Assembly (NCBI RefSeq): GCF_046557915.1
Contig: NZ_JBHEBG010000001.1
Span: 496,001 to 560,000, forward strand
Length of the DNA: 64,000 nucleotides
Origin: JBHEBG01 sp046557915
GTDB lineage: Bacteria > Bacteroidota > Bacteroidia > Flavobacteriales > Flavobacteriaceae
Direction of reading: 5' to 3'
Position 1 is the first letter of the stretch; each line of letters opens with the position of its first letter. Positions 37,447-45,749 of this stretch are shown here, piece by piece. The notes below the pieces were generated by a model. It was given only the letters and a program-made list of their open reading frames with translations. It was not told where the DNA came from and did not search any database. Made by a program: the position numbers and the translations under genes.

Positions 37447-37514
37447 ATTTAGGGTGCTGTCTACAAAAAGTTTGAGTTAGTTTTAGTTTTAGTTTGAGTA
37501 AGTGAATGCGTTCT

Positions 37515-37548
37515 GGGCAACAATACTGTTGCCCCGAGTGCAGCACTC
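37515..37548 (+). other. Two tandem hairpins in the susD-namZ gap
   Basis: A perfect 8-base stem with a 4-base loop (GGGCAACA at 37515-37522, TGTTGCCC at 37527-37534) is followed directly by a second small hairpin (GAGTG at 37536-37540, CACTC at 37544-37548). No T-run follows, so this is not a standard terminator. It may stabilise or separate the susCD part of the transcript from namZ. Confidence 0.5.
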
Positions 37549-37570
37549 ATACATTAAACGAATAGACCAT

Positions 37571-38758
37571 ATGACAAGAGTAGCAACAGGGTTGGACATA
37601 TTGTTTGAAGACCACGATTTAAAAAGCAAGTATCCGGGAAATGTTGCTTTACTGTGCCATAATGCTTCAGTAAATGCAGCATGCACACACGCTGCATTTA
37701 AGTTTAAGGAAATCTTTGGCCCAAAATTCATCAAAATGTTTGGGCCTCAGCATGGGTTTTCTACAGATGCACAGGATAATATGATCGAAACAGACCATAC
37801 CATCCATCCCTTTTTCAATATTCCTGTATATTCTCTTTACTCCGAAACACGCGTGCCAGATGATGATATGTTGGCAGACATAGACCATTTTTTTATCGAC
37901 TTGCAAGATATAGGGTGCAGAATGTATACTTATGTTTATACGCTTACCCTTCTTTTGGAAAAATGTGCGGACAAGGATATTGAACTAATTGTATTGGACC
38001 GGCCCAATCCCGTAAACGGTATAGACCTTGAAGGCAATACTTTGGATTTGGAATTTGAATCTTTTATAGGCCGCCATCCATTACCCGTAAGGCACGGTCT
38101 TACCATTGGCGAATTGGCACTTATGCATCAGGAATTCTGGGCAAAATCCAAAGCAAACATGAAGGTTGTACAAATGAAGCATTGGAAACGCGAAATGTAC
38201 TTTGAAGACACCAAATTACCTTGGCTCTTACCTTCACCCAATATTGCAAGAGCCCAAAGCGCACTTACTTTTCCCGGCATGGTGCTTTTTGAGGGGACTA
38301 TTTTGAGCGAAGGTCGAGGTACCGTGCAGCCTTTAGAGGTAGTTGGACATCCAAAAATTAAACCCTTTGCTTTTTACGCTACCCATTTAAAAGACGTGAT
38401 AAAAAATTCCGATTTACAGGGGTTTGCTTTACGTCCTATGACCTTTCTTCCCACCTTCCATAAATATTCAGACTGGGTCTGCGGCGGGTTCCAGCTACAT
38501 ATAACTGATAGAAGTATCTGCAAGCCATGGAGAATTGGCCAACTTTTACTTAGGGAGTTGTACCGCTATTTGGAAGGCGATTTTAAGTGGATAGATCCTC
38601 CCTATGAATATAATTATACCCATATGCCGATAGATATCCTTAATGGCACCGACAAACTAAGATATTGGGTAGAAGGTAACGAACCCCTAGAAGCTTTAAA
38701 CGATTTTGAACAGTTGGATGCCTATAAAATGCAACTCAATACAGTAAAGCTGTATTAG
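37571..38758 (+). CDS. namZ: Exo-beta-N-acetylmuramidase NamZ (DUF1343/YbbC family)
   Basis: Releases MurNAc from the non-reducing end of peptidoglycan glycans or MurNAc-GlcNAc. From ATG 37571 (MTRVATGLDILFEDHD) the protein has 395 residues. DUF1343 hallmarks are LLCHNASV, KMFGPQHGFSTDAQDNM, VYSLYSETRVP, DLQDIGCRMYTYVYTL, LDRPNPVNG and FEGTILSEGRGTVQP. There is no signal peptide; even the longer in-frame GTG start at 37502 does not give one. Characterised NamZ proteins from B. subtilis and Tannerella forsythia are exported, so this one appears cytoplasmic. It is followed by a symporter and murQ, matching MurNAc catabolism. Confidence 0.92.
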   Translation: MTRVATGLDILFEDHDLKSKYPGNVALLCHNASVNAACTHAAFKFKEIFGPKFIKMFGPQHGFSTDAQDNMIETDHTIHPFFNIPVYSLYSETRVPDDDMLADIDHFFIDLQDIGCRMYTYVYTLTLLLEKCADKDIELIVLDRPNPVNGIDLEGNTLDLEFESFIGRHPLPVRHGLTIGELALMHQEFWAKSKANMKVVQMKHWKREMYFEDTKLPWLLPSPNIARAQSALTFPGMVLFEGTILSEGRGTVQPLEVVGHPKIKPFAFYATHLKDVIKNSDLQGFALRPMTFLPTFHKYSDWVCGGFQLHITDRSICKPWRIGQLLLRELYRYLEGDFKWIDPPYEYNYTHMPIDILNGTDKLRYWVEGNEPLEALNDFEQLDAYKMQLNTVKLY

Positions 38759-38796
38759 ACTGCACGTTTCTTGGCTAAAACATAAACAATAACAAT

Positions 38797-40248
38797 TTGA
38801 GCCCAATACTGGTCTTTTCGGTAATCGCAATCTATTTTGTCATCCTTATGGTAATCTCTTATTTTACCTCAAAAGGTAGGAGCGACGAATCATATTTTAC
38901 CGGAGACCGGCAGTCACCCTGGTTTTTGGTTGCCTTTGGTATGGTCGGTGCCGGACTCTCTGGTGTCACCTTCGTTTCCGTGCCGGGGATGGTCTCTAAT
39001 AATAGTTTCTACTTCTACCAATTTATACTGGGCAACGTTGTAGGTTATCTATTTATTACTTTCATTTTAATACCACTTTATTATAAATTAAAACTGGTAT
39101 CCATCTACGGCTATTTAGAAGATAGGTTCGGGACCAAAACGTACAAAACCGGATCTTTGTTCTTTCTTGTCTCACAATCCTTTGGTGCTGCACTGCGTTT
39201 GCTACTTGCGGCCAAGATTCTTCAATTTGCATTTTTCGATGCATTGGGGGTTCCATTTTTTGTAACGGTAATCATTATCTTAGCCCTTGTATGGTTATAC
39301 ACCAACAAATCTGGTATTAAAACCATTGTTTGGACAGACACCATGCAGACCATTTTCCTAATATCTGGTGCAGTCATCACAATTTATTCCATTACAGTAT
39401 CGCTAGACCTTTCAATGTCCGAAGCTGTTCGGCAAGTTACAAGCCATAAGTACTTTGAGGTTTTTAACTGGGAAGGCAAGTCTAACAATAACTTTTATAA
39501 GCAGTTTGTAGCCGGTATTTTAATCGCCGTTGCCATGATGGGGCTAGATCAGAACATGATGCAAAAAACACTTACCTGCAAAAATCGTTGGGATGCTCAA
39601 AAAAATACGCTTACCTATAGTATGATCTTGGCAATAACACAGTTTCTTTTCTTAGGGCTGGGAATATTGCTGTATATCTATGCCGAAAACCATAACATTT
39701 CATTGCCCATAGGCGAAAACGGACAGTTTTTGGATACGGACACCTTATTTCCAAATCTGGCCCTGAACCATTTAGGGGTTCTGGCCGGTGTTAGTTTCCT
39801 CTTAGGAATAATTGCAGCCTCATTTTCTAGTGTAGATTCTGCATTAACGGCATTAACAACCTCGTTTACTTATGATTTTCTAGACATTTCCCGAAAATCG
39901 AGCTCGGAAAAGAAAGCCCTGAAAAATAAAGTGTTGGTTGGGTTCTCGTTTATTGTCTTTACCATCATTATGCTGTTTCAGAATAGCCGTGGTGATGTCA
40001 TATCCTTAATCTTTAACGTAGCAGGTTACACCTACGGACCGCTCCTAGGGCTATATCTGTTTGGTATGTTTTCCAAGATAAATATCAAGGACAAGTTTGT
40101 GCCATTGGTATGTTTATTGGCTCCTCTGGTAACATATGCTTTAAGCGTTTACTTTAAAGAGACTTACCAATTTGATTTCGGATTCATAAACATAGCGGTC
40201 AATGCAGTACTTACGATAATAGGTCTAATAATCATCAAAAGAAAATAA
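38797..40248 (+). CDS. Sodium:solute symporter, probable MurNAc or MurNAc-disaccharide uptake
   Basis: A 483-residue SSS-family protein with about 13 membrane helices. It begins at a TTG (MSPILVFSVIAIYFVILM). Family marks are KGRSDESYFTGDRQSPWFLVAFGMVGAGLSGVTF, TNKSGIKTIVWTDTMQTIFL and the sodium-site segment GIIAASFSSVDSALTALTTSFTYDF. Its stop codon is immediately followed by the murQ ATG with no gap. Placement between namZ and murQ suggests import of MurNAc or a MurNAc-containing disaccharide across the inner membrane. Unlike the MurP PTS permease of E. coli it cannot phosphorylate its cargo. Confidence 0.88.
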   Translation: MSPILVFSVIAIYFVILMVISYFTSKGRSDESYFTGDRQSPWFLVAFGMVGAGLSGVTFVSVPGMVSNNSFYFYQFILGNVVGYLFITFILIPLYYKLKLVSIYGYLEDRFGTKTYKTGSLFFLVSQSFGAALRLLLAAKILQFAFFDALGVPFFVTVIIILALVWLYTNKSGIKTIVWTDTMQTIFLISGAVITIYSITVSLDLSMSEAVRQVTSHKYFEVFNWEGKSNNNFYKQFVAGILIAVAMMGLDQNMMQKTLTCKNRWDAQKNTLTYSMILAITQFLFLGLGILLYIYAENHNISLPIGENGQFLDTDTLFPNLALNHLGVLAGVSFLLGIIAASFSSVDSALTALTTSFTYDFLDISRKSSSEKKALKNKVLVGFSFIVFTIIMLFQNSRGDVISLIFNVAGYTYGPLLGLYLFGMFSKINIKDKFVPLVCLLAPLVTYALSVYFKETYQFDFGFINIAVNAVLTIIGLIIIKRK

Positions 40249-41076
40249 ATGGCTTTTTCAAAACCAACCACAGAACAGTCATCTAGATATGACGATCTGG
40301 AAAAAATGACAACTATAGAATTATTGACCAACATTAACAATGAGGACAAAAATGTGCCCCTAGCTTTGGAAAAGGCTATTCCGAATATTCAAAAATTTGT
40401 AGATATTACCGTATCCAGAATGAAAGAAGGGGGAAGGTTGTTCTATCTGGGAGCCGGCACCAGTGGCAGATTGGGCGTGCTAGATGCTTCGGAATGTCCT
40501 CCAACATTTGGTGTTTCCAGTGATTGGATCATTGGATTAATAGCCGGTGGAGACATAGCCTTACGTAGAGCGGTAGAAAATGCCGAGGACGACCCGGAAC
40601 AGGCTTGGAAAGATCTTCTAGAATTTGGGATAAACCAAAAAGACGTGTTGTTGGGAATAGCCGCTTCGGGCACTACACCTTACGTAATCGGTGGGCTAAA
40701 AATGGCCAAGCAACACTCGGTAGTTACAGGTGGTATTTCTTGCAACGAGAACTCTCCCTTGACCCAGGAAGCCGACTTTCCCATTGAGCTGATCGTAGGC
40801 CCAGAATTTGTTACCGGAAGTACAAGGATGAAGGCCGGAACTTCACAAAAACTGGCTTTGAACATGATTTCTACCGCAGTGATGATAAAGTTGGGCAGGG
40901 TACTTGGCAATAAAATGGTAGACATGCAATTATCCAATAAAAAATTAACGGATAGAGGCGTTAAAATGCTAATGGAAGAGCTTCAAATAGAGGAGGAAAT
41001 TGCAAAAAAATTATTGTCCAAGCACAAAAATGTACGGGAAATATTGGATATTTTCAGAACAAAACTTGGTCAATAA
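40249..41076 (+). CDS. murQ: N-acetylmuramic acid 6-phosphate etherase
   Basis: Cleaves the D-lactyl ether of MurNAc-6-phosphate to GlcNAc-6-phosphate and lactate. The 275-residue SIS-domain protein shows GGRLFYLGAGTSGRLGVLDA with ECPPTFG; Glu82 and Glu113 (AVENAEDD) align with the catalytic pair Glu83/Glu114 of E. coli MurQ. VTGGISCNENSPL and GSTRMKAGTSQKLALNM are further signatures. It is about 20 residues shorter than the E. coli enzyme at the C-terminus. It is the last gene of the operon. Its substrate needs a MurNAc kinase, and none is encoded in this window. Confidence 0.96.
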   Translation: MAFSKPTTEQSSRYDDLEKMTTIELLTNINNEDKNVPLALEKAIPNIQKFVDITVSRMKEGGRLFYLGAGTSGRLGVLDASECPPTFGVSSDWIIGLIAGGDIALRRAVENAEDDPEQAWKDLLEFGINQKDVLLGIAASGTTPYVIGGLKMAKQHSVVTGGISCNENSPLTQEADFPIELIVGPEFVTGSTRMKAGTSQKLALNMISTAVMIKLGRVLGNKMVDMQLSNKKLTDRGVKMLMEELQIEEEIAKKLLSKHKNVREILDIFRTKLGQ

Positions 41077-41094
41077 TCAATATTTTATATCCGC

Positions 41095-42282
41095 TTAAGC
41101 ATTTAAACTTTTTAAAATCCCAACCTCCAAACCTCTCAATTCTGCCAACCCCCTCAATCTACCTATTCCGGAATAGCCCGGATTTGTTTTTTTGTGAAGG
41201 TCGTCTAGCATTTGATGTCCGTGATCTGGCCGCATTGGAATTGCAGCATCTTTTCTTCCTTCCGATACTCTTTTTTGCTGCTCTATAAGCACTTCCTTTA
41301 CTATGCTGTACATATCTACATCACCTTCCAAATGGTTGGCTTCATAAAAGTTTCCTTGTGCATCGCGTAGTGTACTCCTTAAGTGTAAAAAATGTACCCT
41401 ATCTGCAAAGCGCCTGAAAATTTGGACAAGGTTATTATCTTCCCTTACCCCCAAAGAACCTGTGCAAAAAGTAATTCCGTTGGCCCTATAGGGTACTTTT
41501 TCAAAGATATGGGCGTAATCTTCCTCGGTACTCACCACTCTAGGCAATCCCAAGATGGGGAAAGGAGGATCATCTGGATGAATACACATTAGAACATTAT
41601 TTTGGTTGGCCGTAGGGATTATTTCCTCTAAAAATTTTACTAGATGGGTTCTAAACAGGTTTGCATCAATATGGTTGTACGTATCTAGAATTTCCTGAAA
41701 TTGGTTTAGGGCATATCCCTCCTCGGCACCAGGCAATCCGGCAATTATACTTTTTACAAGCTTTGTTTTTTGTGATTCGGTAAGCGTTTCAAAGTACTCT
41801 TTGGCCGCTTTTTGTTGCGATTTAGAATAGCTACTTTGAGCTTTTGGTCTTTTTAAAAGGTATATTTCAAAGGCTGCAAATTCCGTAACGTCAAAACGAA
41901 GTGCCTTAGAACCGTCGGCTACCTCAAAGTCTAGCGAGGTCCGGGTCCAATCCAACACCGGCATAAAATTGTAGCAGACCACATGTATACCACATTTTGC
42001 CAAGTTCTGAATACTTGTCTTGTAGTTGGCAATATAAGTCTCGAACATTCCGGTTCTCGTTTTAATTGCTTCATGTACCGGTACACTTTCAACCACGGAC
42101 CATTTTAGGCCGCTATCTTCTATTTCTTTTTTGCGCTTATTAATTTCGGCTACCGTCCATATTTCTCCATTGGGAATATGGTGCAGGGCGGTAACAATAC
42201 CTGTTGCCCCAGCTTGCTTTATATCGCTTAGCGAAACCGGATCCTTGGGCCCGTACCACCTCCATGTTTGTTCCATTTTCAT
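41095..42282 (-). CDS. uxuA: Mannonate dehydratase
   Basis: Dehydrates D-mannonate to 2-keto-3-deoxygluconate in hexuronate catabolism. From ATG 42282 (MKMEQTWRWYGPKDPVSL) the protein has 395 residues, the usual length. Key UxuA segments are AGATGIVTALHHIPNGEIW, CYNFMPVLDWTRTSL, MCIHPDDPPFPILGLPRVV, FCTGSLGVREDNN, VHFLHLRSTLRD and MRPDHGHQMLDD, which provide the histidine/cysteine metal ligands. It is the last gene of the LacI-linked cluster and converges on murQ. A TTG two codons upstream is an alternative start. Confidence 0.95.
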   Translation of the reverse strand: MKMEQTWRWYGPKDPVSLSDIKQAGATGIVTALHHIPNGEIWTVAEINKRKKEIEDSGLKWSVVESVPVHEAIKTRTGMFETYIANYKTSIQNLAKCGIHVVCYNFMPVLDWTRTSLDFEVADGSKALRFDVTEFAAFEIYLLKRPKAQSSYSKSQQKAAKEYFETLTESQKTKLVKSIIAGLPGAEEGYALNQFQEILDTYNHIDANLFRTHLVKFLEEIIPTANQNNVLMCIHPDDPPFPILGLPRVVSTEEDYAHIFEKVPYRANGITFCTGSLGVREDNNLVQIFRRFADRVHFLHLRSTLRDAQGNFYEANHLEGDVDMYSIVKEVLIEQQKRVSEGRKDAAIPMRPDHGHQMLDDLHKKTNPGYSGIGRLRGLAELRGLEVGILKSLNA

Positions 42283-42306
42283 TTTCAAAATAACTATTTG
42301 TAATTT

Positions 42307-43128
42307 TTATACTCCGCTAAATGCGCTGAATCCACCATCAATGGGCACTATGGCACCCGTAACAAAGGAGGAGGCGTCACTAATGAGCCAATGCACGGCT
42401 CCGTTTAGTTCGTCAGAATTTCCAAAACGTTTCATTGGTGTGTTGCTAATAATTGTACGTCCCCTTTCTGTATAGCTTCCGTCCGGGTTGGTCAATAATG
42501 ATTTATTTTGATTGCCTATAAAGAACCCGGGAGCTATGGCATTGACCCGGATACTCCCATCAAATTTAATGGCCATTTCGGTAGCCATCCATTTAGTAAA
42601 ATTCTCTATTGCCGCCTTTGAAGCCGAATAGCCCACAACCCTGGTAATTGCTTGGGAGGCCGCCATTGAAGAAACGTTGATGATACATCCCTTGCCGTTA
42701 TGGGCAATGGCCTCTCCGAAAACCAATGAGGGCAATACCGTGCCGTCTAGATTTAACTCTGAAACTTTTCTAAAATCTCCCATATTAAGGTCAAAAACTG
42801 TTTGATCTTCCCTTATAGTAGCTCCTGGGACATTGCCTCCGGCGGCATTGATAAGCACATCTATCTTGCCCCATCTTTTCAAGATTTGGGCTTTTGCATT
42901 TTCCATATCATTTTTGTCCAACACGCTTCCAGATATACCAATAATGTCCGAACTAATCGGGGTTAGTTCCTGCAGTCTTTTCTCTACGCTTGCAGGTCGC
43001 CGTCCAAGTACTGCTATCTTAACCCCAAAAGATGCAAGATAGGTAGCCATACTACCTCCTAAAACGCCAGTGCCTCCGGTAATTACAATTACCTTTTCCG
43101 AAATGTTGAATAGGTCTGTTTTACCCAT
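42307..43128 (-). CDS. SDR-family oxidoreductase, probable D-mannonate oxidoreductase (fructuronate reductase)
   Basis: A 273-residue short-chain dehydrogenase. It has the Rossmann motif VIVITGGTGVLGGSMA, the NAAGGN loop and the active site SSMAASQAITRVVGYSASKAA with Tyr and Lys. IAPGFFIGNQNKSLLTNPDG precedes a C-terminal IPIDGGFSAFSGV. SDRs placed next to uxuA, such as B. subtilis UxuB (YjmF), reduce fructuronate to mannonate, which fits this position 24 bases upstream of uxuA. The substrate call rests on context. Confidence 0.85.
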   Translation of the reverse strand: MGKTDLFNISEKVIVITGGTGVLGGSMATYLASFGVKIAVLGRRPASVEKRLQELTPISSDIIGISGSVLDKNDMENAKAQILKRWGKIDVLINAAGGNVPGATIREDQTVFDLNMGDFRKVSELNLDGTVLPSLVFGEAIAHNGKGCIINVSSMAASQAITRVVGYSASKAAIENFTKWMATEMAIKFDGSIRVNAIAPGFFIGNQNKSLLTNPDGSYTERGRTIISNTPMKRFGNSDELNGAVHWLISDASSFVTGAIVPIDGGFSAFSGV

Positions 43129-43170
43129 TTACCCTATTTTCTTTATAACTCGAAATCTCAAGGTTTGTAT

Positions 43171-43207
43171 TTGCCAATTGCGAGTAAGTTTATGACTGAG
43201 TTGGCAA
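43171..43207. repeat. Inverted repeat in the gap before the SDR gene
   Basis: TTGCCAA at 43171-43177 and TTGGCAA at 43201-43207 form a 7-base stem with a 23-base loop inside the 103-base gap between the second oxidoreductase gene and the SDR gene. It has no T-run. It may be an operator or an mRNA-stabilising stem; I cannot tell. Confidence 0.3.
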
Positions 43208-43231
43208 TTAAAATTTGCCCCGTGATTACAA

Positions 43232-44407
43232 TTATCCTTTGTAAATTATTTTATCGTTGTACATGGCGTCTAAACCCATTTGTACCGCATTGGAAACCTT
43301 GGCGCCAGAAATTGCATCCGATGCCGGGCGCGTGTTGTTAATGATATTGTCTTTAAAATCAATCAAGGCTTGCTTGCTGGGATCTGCATGATCTACTTCT
43401 ATGGGAATACCTTTGCCCTGATCCCACTTTACCGTGGCACCCGCTACGCCATCCACTTCTCCCAATTCCTTTTCATAACTCCCTTCGGGGTAAAACCAAG
43501 CCTTTGTATAATCTAAAATAATAGTGCCTTTATCGCCCATCACTTTAATTTTATAATCGTCCTTGGCATTGCTGGTTAGGCAAGAGAATTTTGCTTTTAC
43601 CCCTTTAGGATAACTATAAATAAGATGGATATTATCGTAGGTTTCCCGACCATCTTTCCAGTAATCTATGCCTCCTACTCCCATTACCTTATCGGGAACA
43701 GCCTCTAACACCCAGTTGACAAAGTCTATTTGATGTGAACACAATTCTGCCACTAAACCTCCCGAAAATTCCCTGTACATCCTCCAATTGATAAGTTTTT
43801 CCAACTTGGGATCTGGCACTTGTCTTCGCCAGTTGCCATTTCTGTTCCACTGGCAATCAAAGGCCGTTATCTTTCCTATTTTTCCGCTTTTGATTAATGC
43901 TACTACATGGGTGTATAATCTTGAACTATGGTATTGATGGCCAGTCTGAAAAATATTTTTTGAGGCCGCGACCCGATCTACTAATTTTTGTGTGTCGCCA
44001 TAACCTTTGGCCATGGTTTTTTCGCAGAAGACATGTTTGTTTGCGTCCAAAGCCGCTATAGCTATCTCCGAATGTGTGTTAAAAGGTGTGGCTACCAAAA
44101 CTGCGTCTATATCGGAGTTATCCAACAACGCTTTGTAGTCTTTATACCCTTTGGCCTTATTGTTTGTTTTGCCCAGCCCATTTTCCAATCTAAACGGTAT
44201 TATATCGCAGCACGCAATAATGTTCAGCTGCTTTATCTGATTTATTAGAGGGATTAATCCGCTTCCTCTGTCACCAGTACCGATAATTCCTAGGTTGATA
44301 GGGTCGTTATTGCCAAAGGGCTGCCACATTGCACCGAAGGACACTGAAGGAATAACGGCCGTTGCAGAGGCCATTCCACTTTTGATCATAAAATCCCTTC
44401 GTTTCAT
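43232..44407 (-). CDS. Tat-exported Gfo/Idh/MocA-family oxidoreductase 2
   Basis: A 391-residue NAD(P)-binding oxidoreductase. The N-terminus MKRRDFMIKSGMASATAVI is a twin-arginine signal (RRDFM), so it is exported folded with cofactor. The Rossmann start reads LGIIGTGDRGSGLI and the family EKP-like motif is HVFCEKTMAKGYGDT. GLVAELCSHQIDFVNWVL supplies the catalytic histidine region. Its partner gene ends 11 bases upstream. In similar clusters these enzymes oxidise the C3 hydroxyl of a glycoside to a 3-keto sugar; that role is inferred from the adjacent DUF1080 gene. Confidence 0.9.
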   Translation of the reverse strand: MKRRDFMIKSGMASATAVIPSVSFGAMWQPFGNNDPINLGIIGTGDRGSGLIPLINQIKQLNIIACCDIIPFRLENGLGKTNNKAKGYKDYKALLDNSDIDAVLVATPFNTHSEIAIAALDANKHVFCEKTMAKGYGDTQKLVDRVAASKNIFQTGHQYHSSRLYTHVVALIKSGKIGKITAFDCQWNRNGNWRRQVPDPKLEKLINWRMYREFSGGLVAELCSHQIDFVNWVLEAVPDKVMGVGGIDYWKDGRETYDNIHLIYSYPKGVKAKFSCLTSNAKDDYKIKVMGDKGTIILDYTKAWFYPEGSYEKELGEVDGVAGATVKWDQGKGIPIEVDHADPSKQALIDFKDNIINNTRPASDAISGAKVSNAVQMGLDAMYNDKIIYKG

Positions 44408-44417
44408 AGATTGTCCA

Positions 44418-45746
44418 TTATAGTTTTGGCTCCCACCCGTCTTGGTATTCTCGTTTCCAACCTTTCATAGCCTTGTCGTTGTGCAACACTTTTCCGGTAG
44501 TTGAGTCAATGTTTAAGGTTTCCCCTGCATCTTGTGCCATATTACCAAGGTGGCAAAGCATTGTAGAAATGCTGGCATCCTTAATATCGGCATGTAAAGA
44601 TTTGTCTTCCCTAATGGCATCAAAAAAATTGGCTACATGTGACACATCCAAACTACCATCTCCCCTTGTATTTGTTGTTGCACTAACAGCCTGCTCAAAC
44701 TCAAATTTAATAGGTGTCCCATCTAAGGCATATAATTTATAAAAATTTCTGCTTAATTCTATTATTCCTTTGCTGCCGTAAATTGTGGCGCCTCGTCCGG
44801 GTTGCCTGGGTTGTATTACTCCCCGGCTATGCCCTGTCCAAGTTATGAATTTATTGTTATCGAACTTATAAGTCACCTGTTGGTTGTCTGGAAATTCCCA
44901 ATCGTCCTGATAGGTATATTTTCCACCAAAAGAAGTAACGCTCTTAGGTAAATCTACCCCTAAGGCCCAACGACAGATATCTATTTCGTGCGTGCCGTTG
45001 TTATGTATTTCCCCAGTTCCCCAGTTCCTAAACCAATGCCAGTTGTAAGGGTGTACGTTATCTTTATAGTCCTTTCTTGGTGCCGGGCCCTGCCATAATT
45101 CCCAATCCAAGGTTTTGGGAACCTCAACCTTATTACCGATACCTATAGACCCACGGTTGTTGGAATAATACGCTTCTCCTTTATAAACCTCACCAATAAT
45201 GCCTTCTCTTATTTCTTTGACTCCCAAAATTGAGGTTCTTGCGGATCTTTGCTGATTACCCATCTGTACTTTTTTATTGTACTTTTTCTGGGCAGCTACC
45301 AACAACTGGTTTTCATGAGGGTTGTGACTACACGGCTTTTCTACGTAAACGTGTTTCCCCGCCTGCAAGGCTAAAATGGCCATTGGCGCATGCCAATGTT
45401 CCGGGGTGGCTATAAAAACGGCATCTACATCCTTATCCTCCAATATTTTTCTAAAATCCTTTTCTACTTTAGGGACATAACCAATGTTCTCCTGGCACCA
45501 TACATTATGAGCCTCAATAATGGTATCGTCCACATCACAATTATAGAGAATTTTTGCATTCTTATCTTGGTGAATGGCTATTACGTGCGATTTTGCCCTA
45601 CTTCTAACACCAATGACCGCTACATTTAAATGATCGTTTGCGCCTATAATTCTTCCGTATCCCATGCTTGGCAATACCATGCCCCCCATACTTAATGCAA
45701 CAGTGCCTGCACTGGTCTTTTTAATAAAATTCCTTCTTGTTGTCAT
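44418..45746 (-). CDS. Tat-exported Gfo/Idh/MocA-family oxidoreductase 1
   Basis: A 442-residue paralogue of the next gene. The Tat signal is MTTRRNFIKKTSAGTVALSM (RRNFIK). Then come LNVAVIGVRSRAKSHV (a variant glycine motif), HVYVEKPCSHNPHENQLLV with the conserved EKP, GTGEIHNNGTHEIDICRWAL and a C-terminal DAGETLNIDSTTGKV. It lies 3 bases downstream of the DUF1080 lipoprotein gene, so the three are one transcript. Two exported oxidoreductases next to a 3-keto-disaccharide hydrolase suggest an oxidation, cleavage and re-reduction cycle in the periplasm. Confidence 0.9.
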   Translation of the reverse strand: MTTRRNFIKKTSAGTVALSMGGMVLPSMGYGRIIGANDHLNVAVIGVRSRAKSHVIAIHQDKNAKILYNCDVDDTIIEAHNVWCQENIGYVPKVEKDFRKILEDKDVDAVFIATPEHWHAPMAILALQAGKHVYVEKPCSHNPHENQLLVAAQKKYNKKVQMGNQQRSARTSILGVKEIREGIIGEVYKGEAYYSNNRGSIGIGNKVEVPKTLDWELWQGPAPRKDYKDNVHPYNWHWFRNWGTGEIHNNGTHEIDICRWALGVDLPKSVTSFGGKYTYQDDWEFPDNQQVTYKFDNNKFITWTGHSRGVIQPRQPGRGATIYGSKGIIELSRNFYKLYALDGTPIKFEFEQAVSATTNTRGDGSLDVSHVANFFDAIREDKSLHADIKDASISTMLCHLGNMAQDAGETLNIDSTTGKVLHNDKAMKGWKREYQDGWEPKL

Positions 45747-45749
45747 TGG

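Noticed and set aside
37515..37548. Hairpins as a rho-independent terminator of susD
   Set aside because: No T-run follows the stem, and the downstream genes appear to belong to the same pathway.
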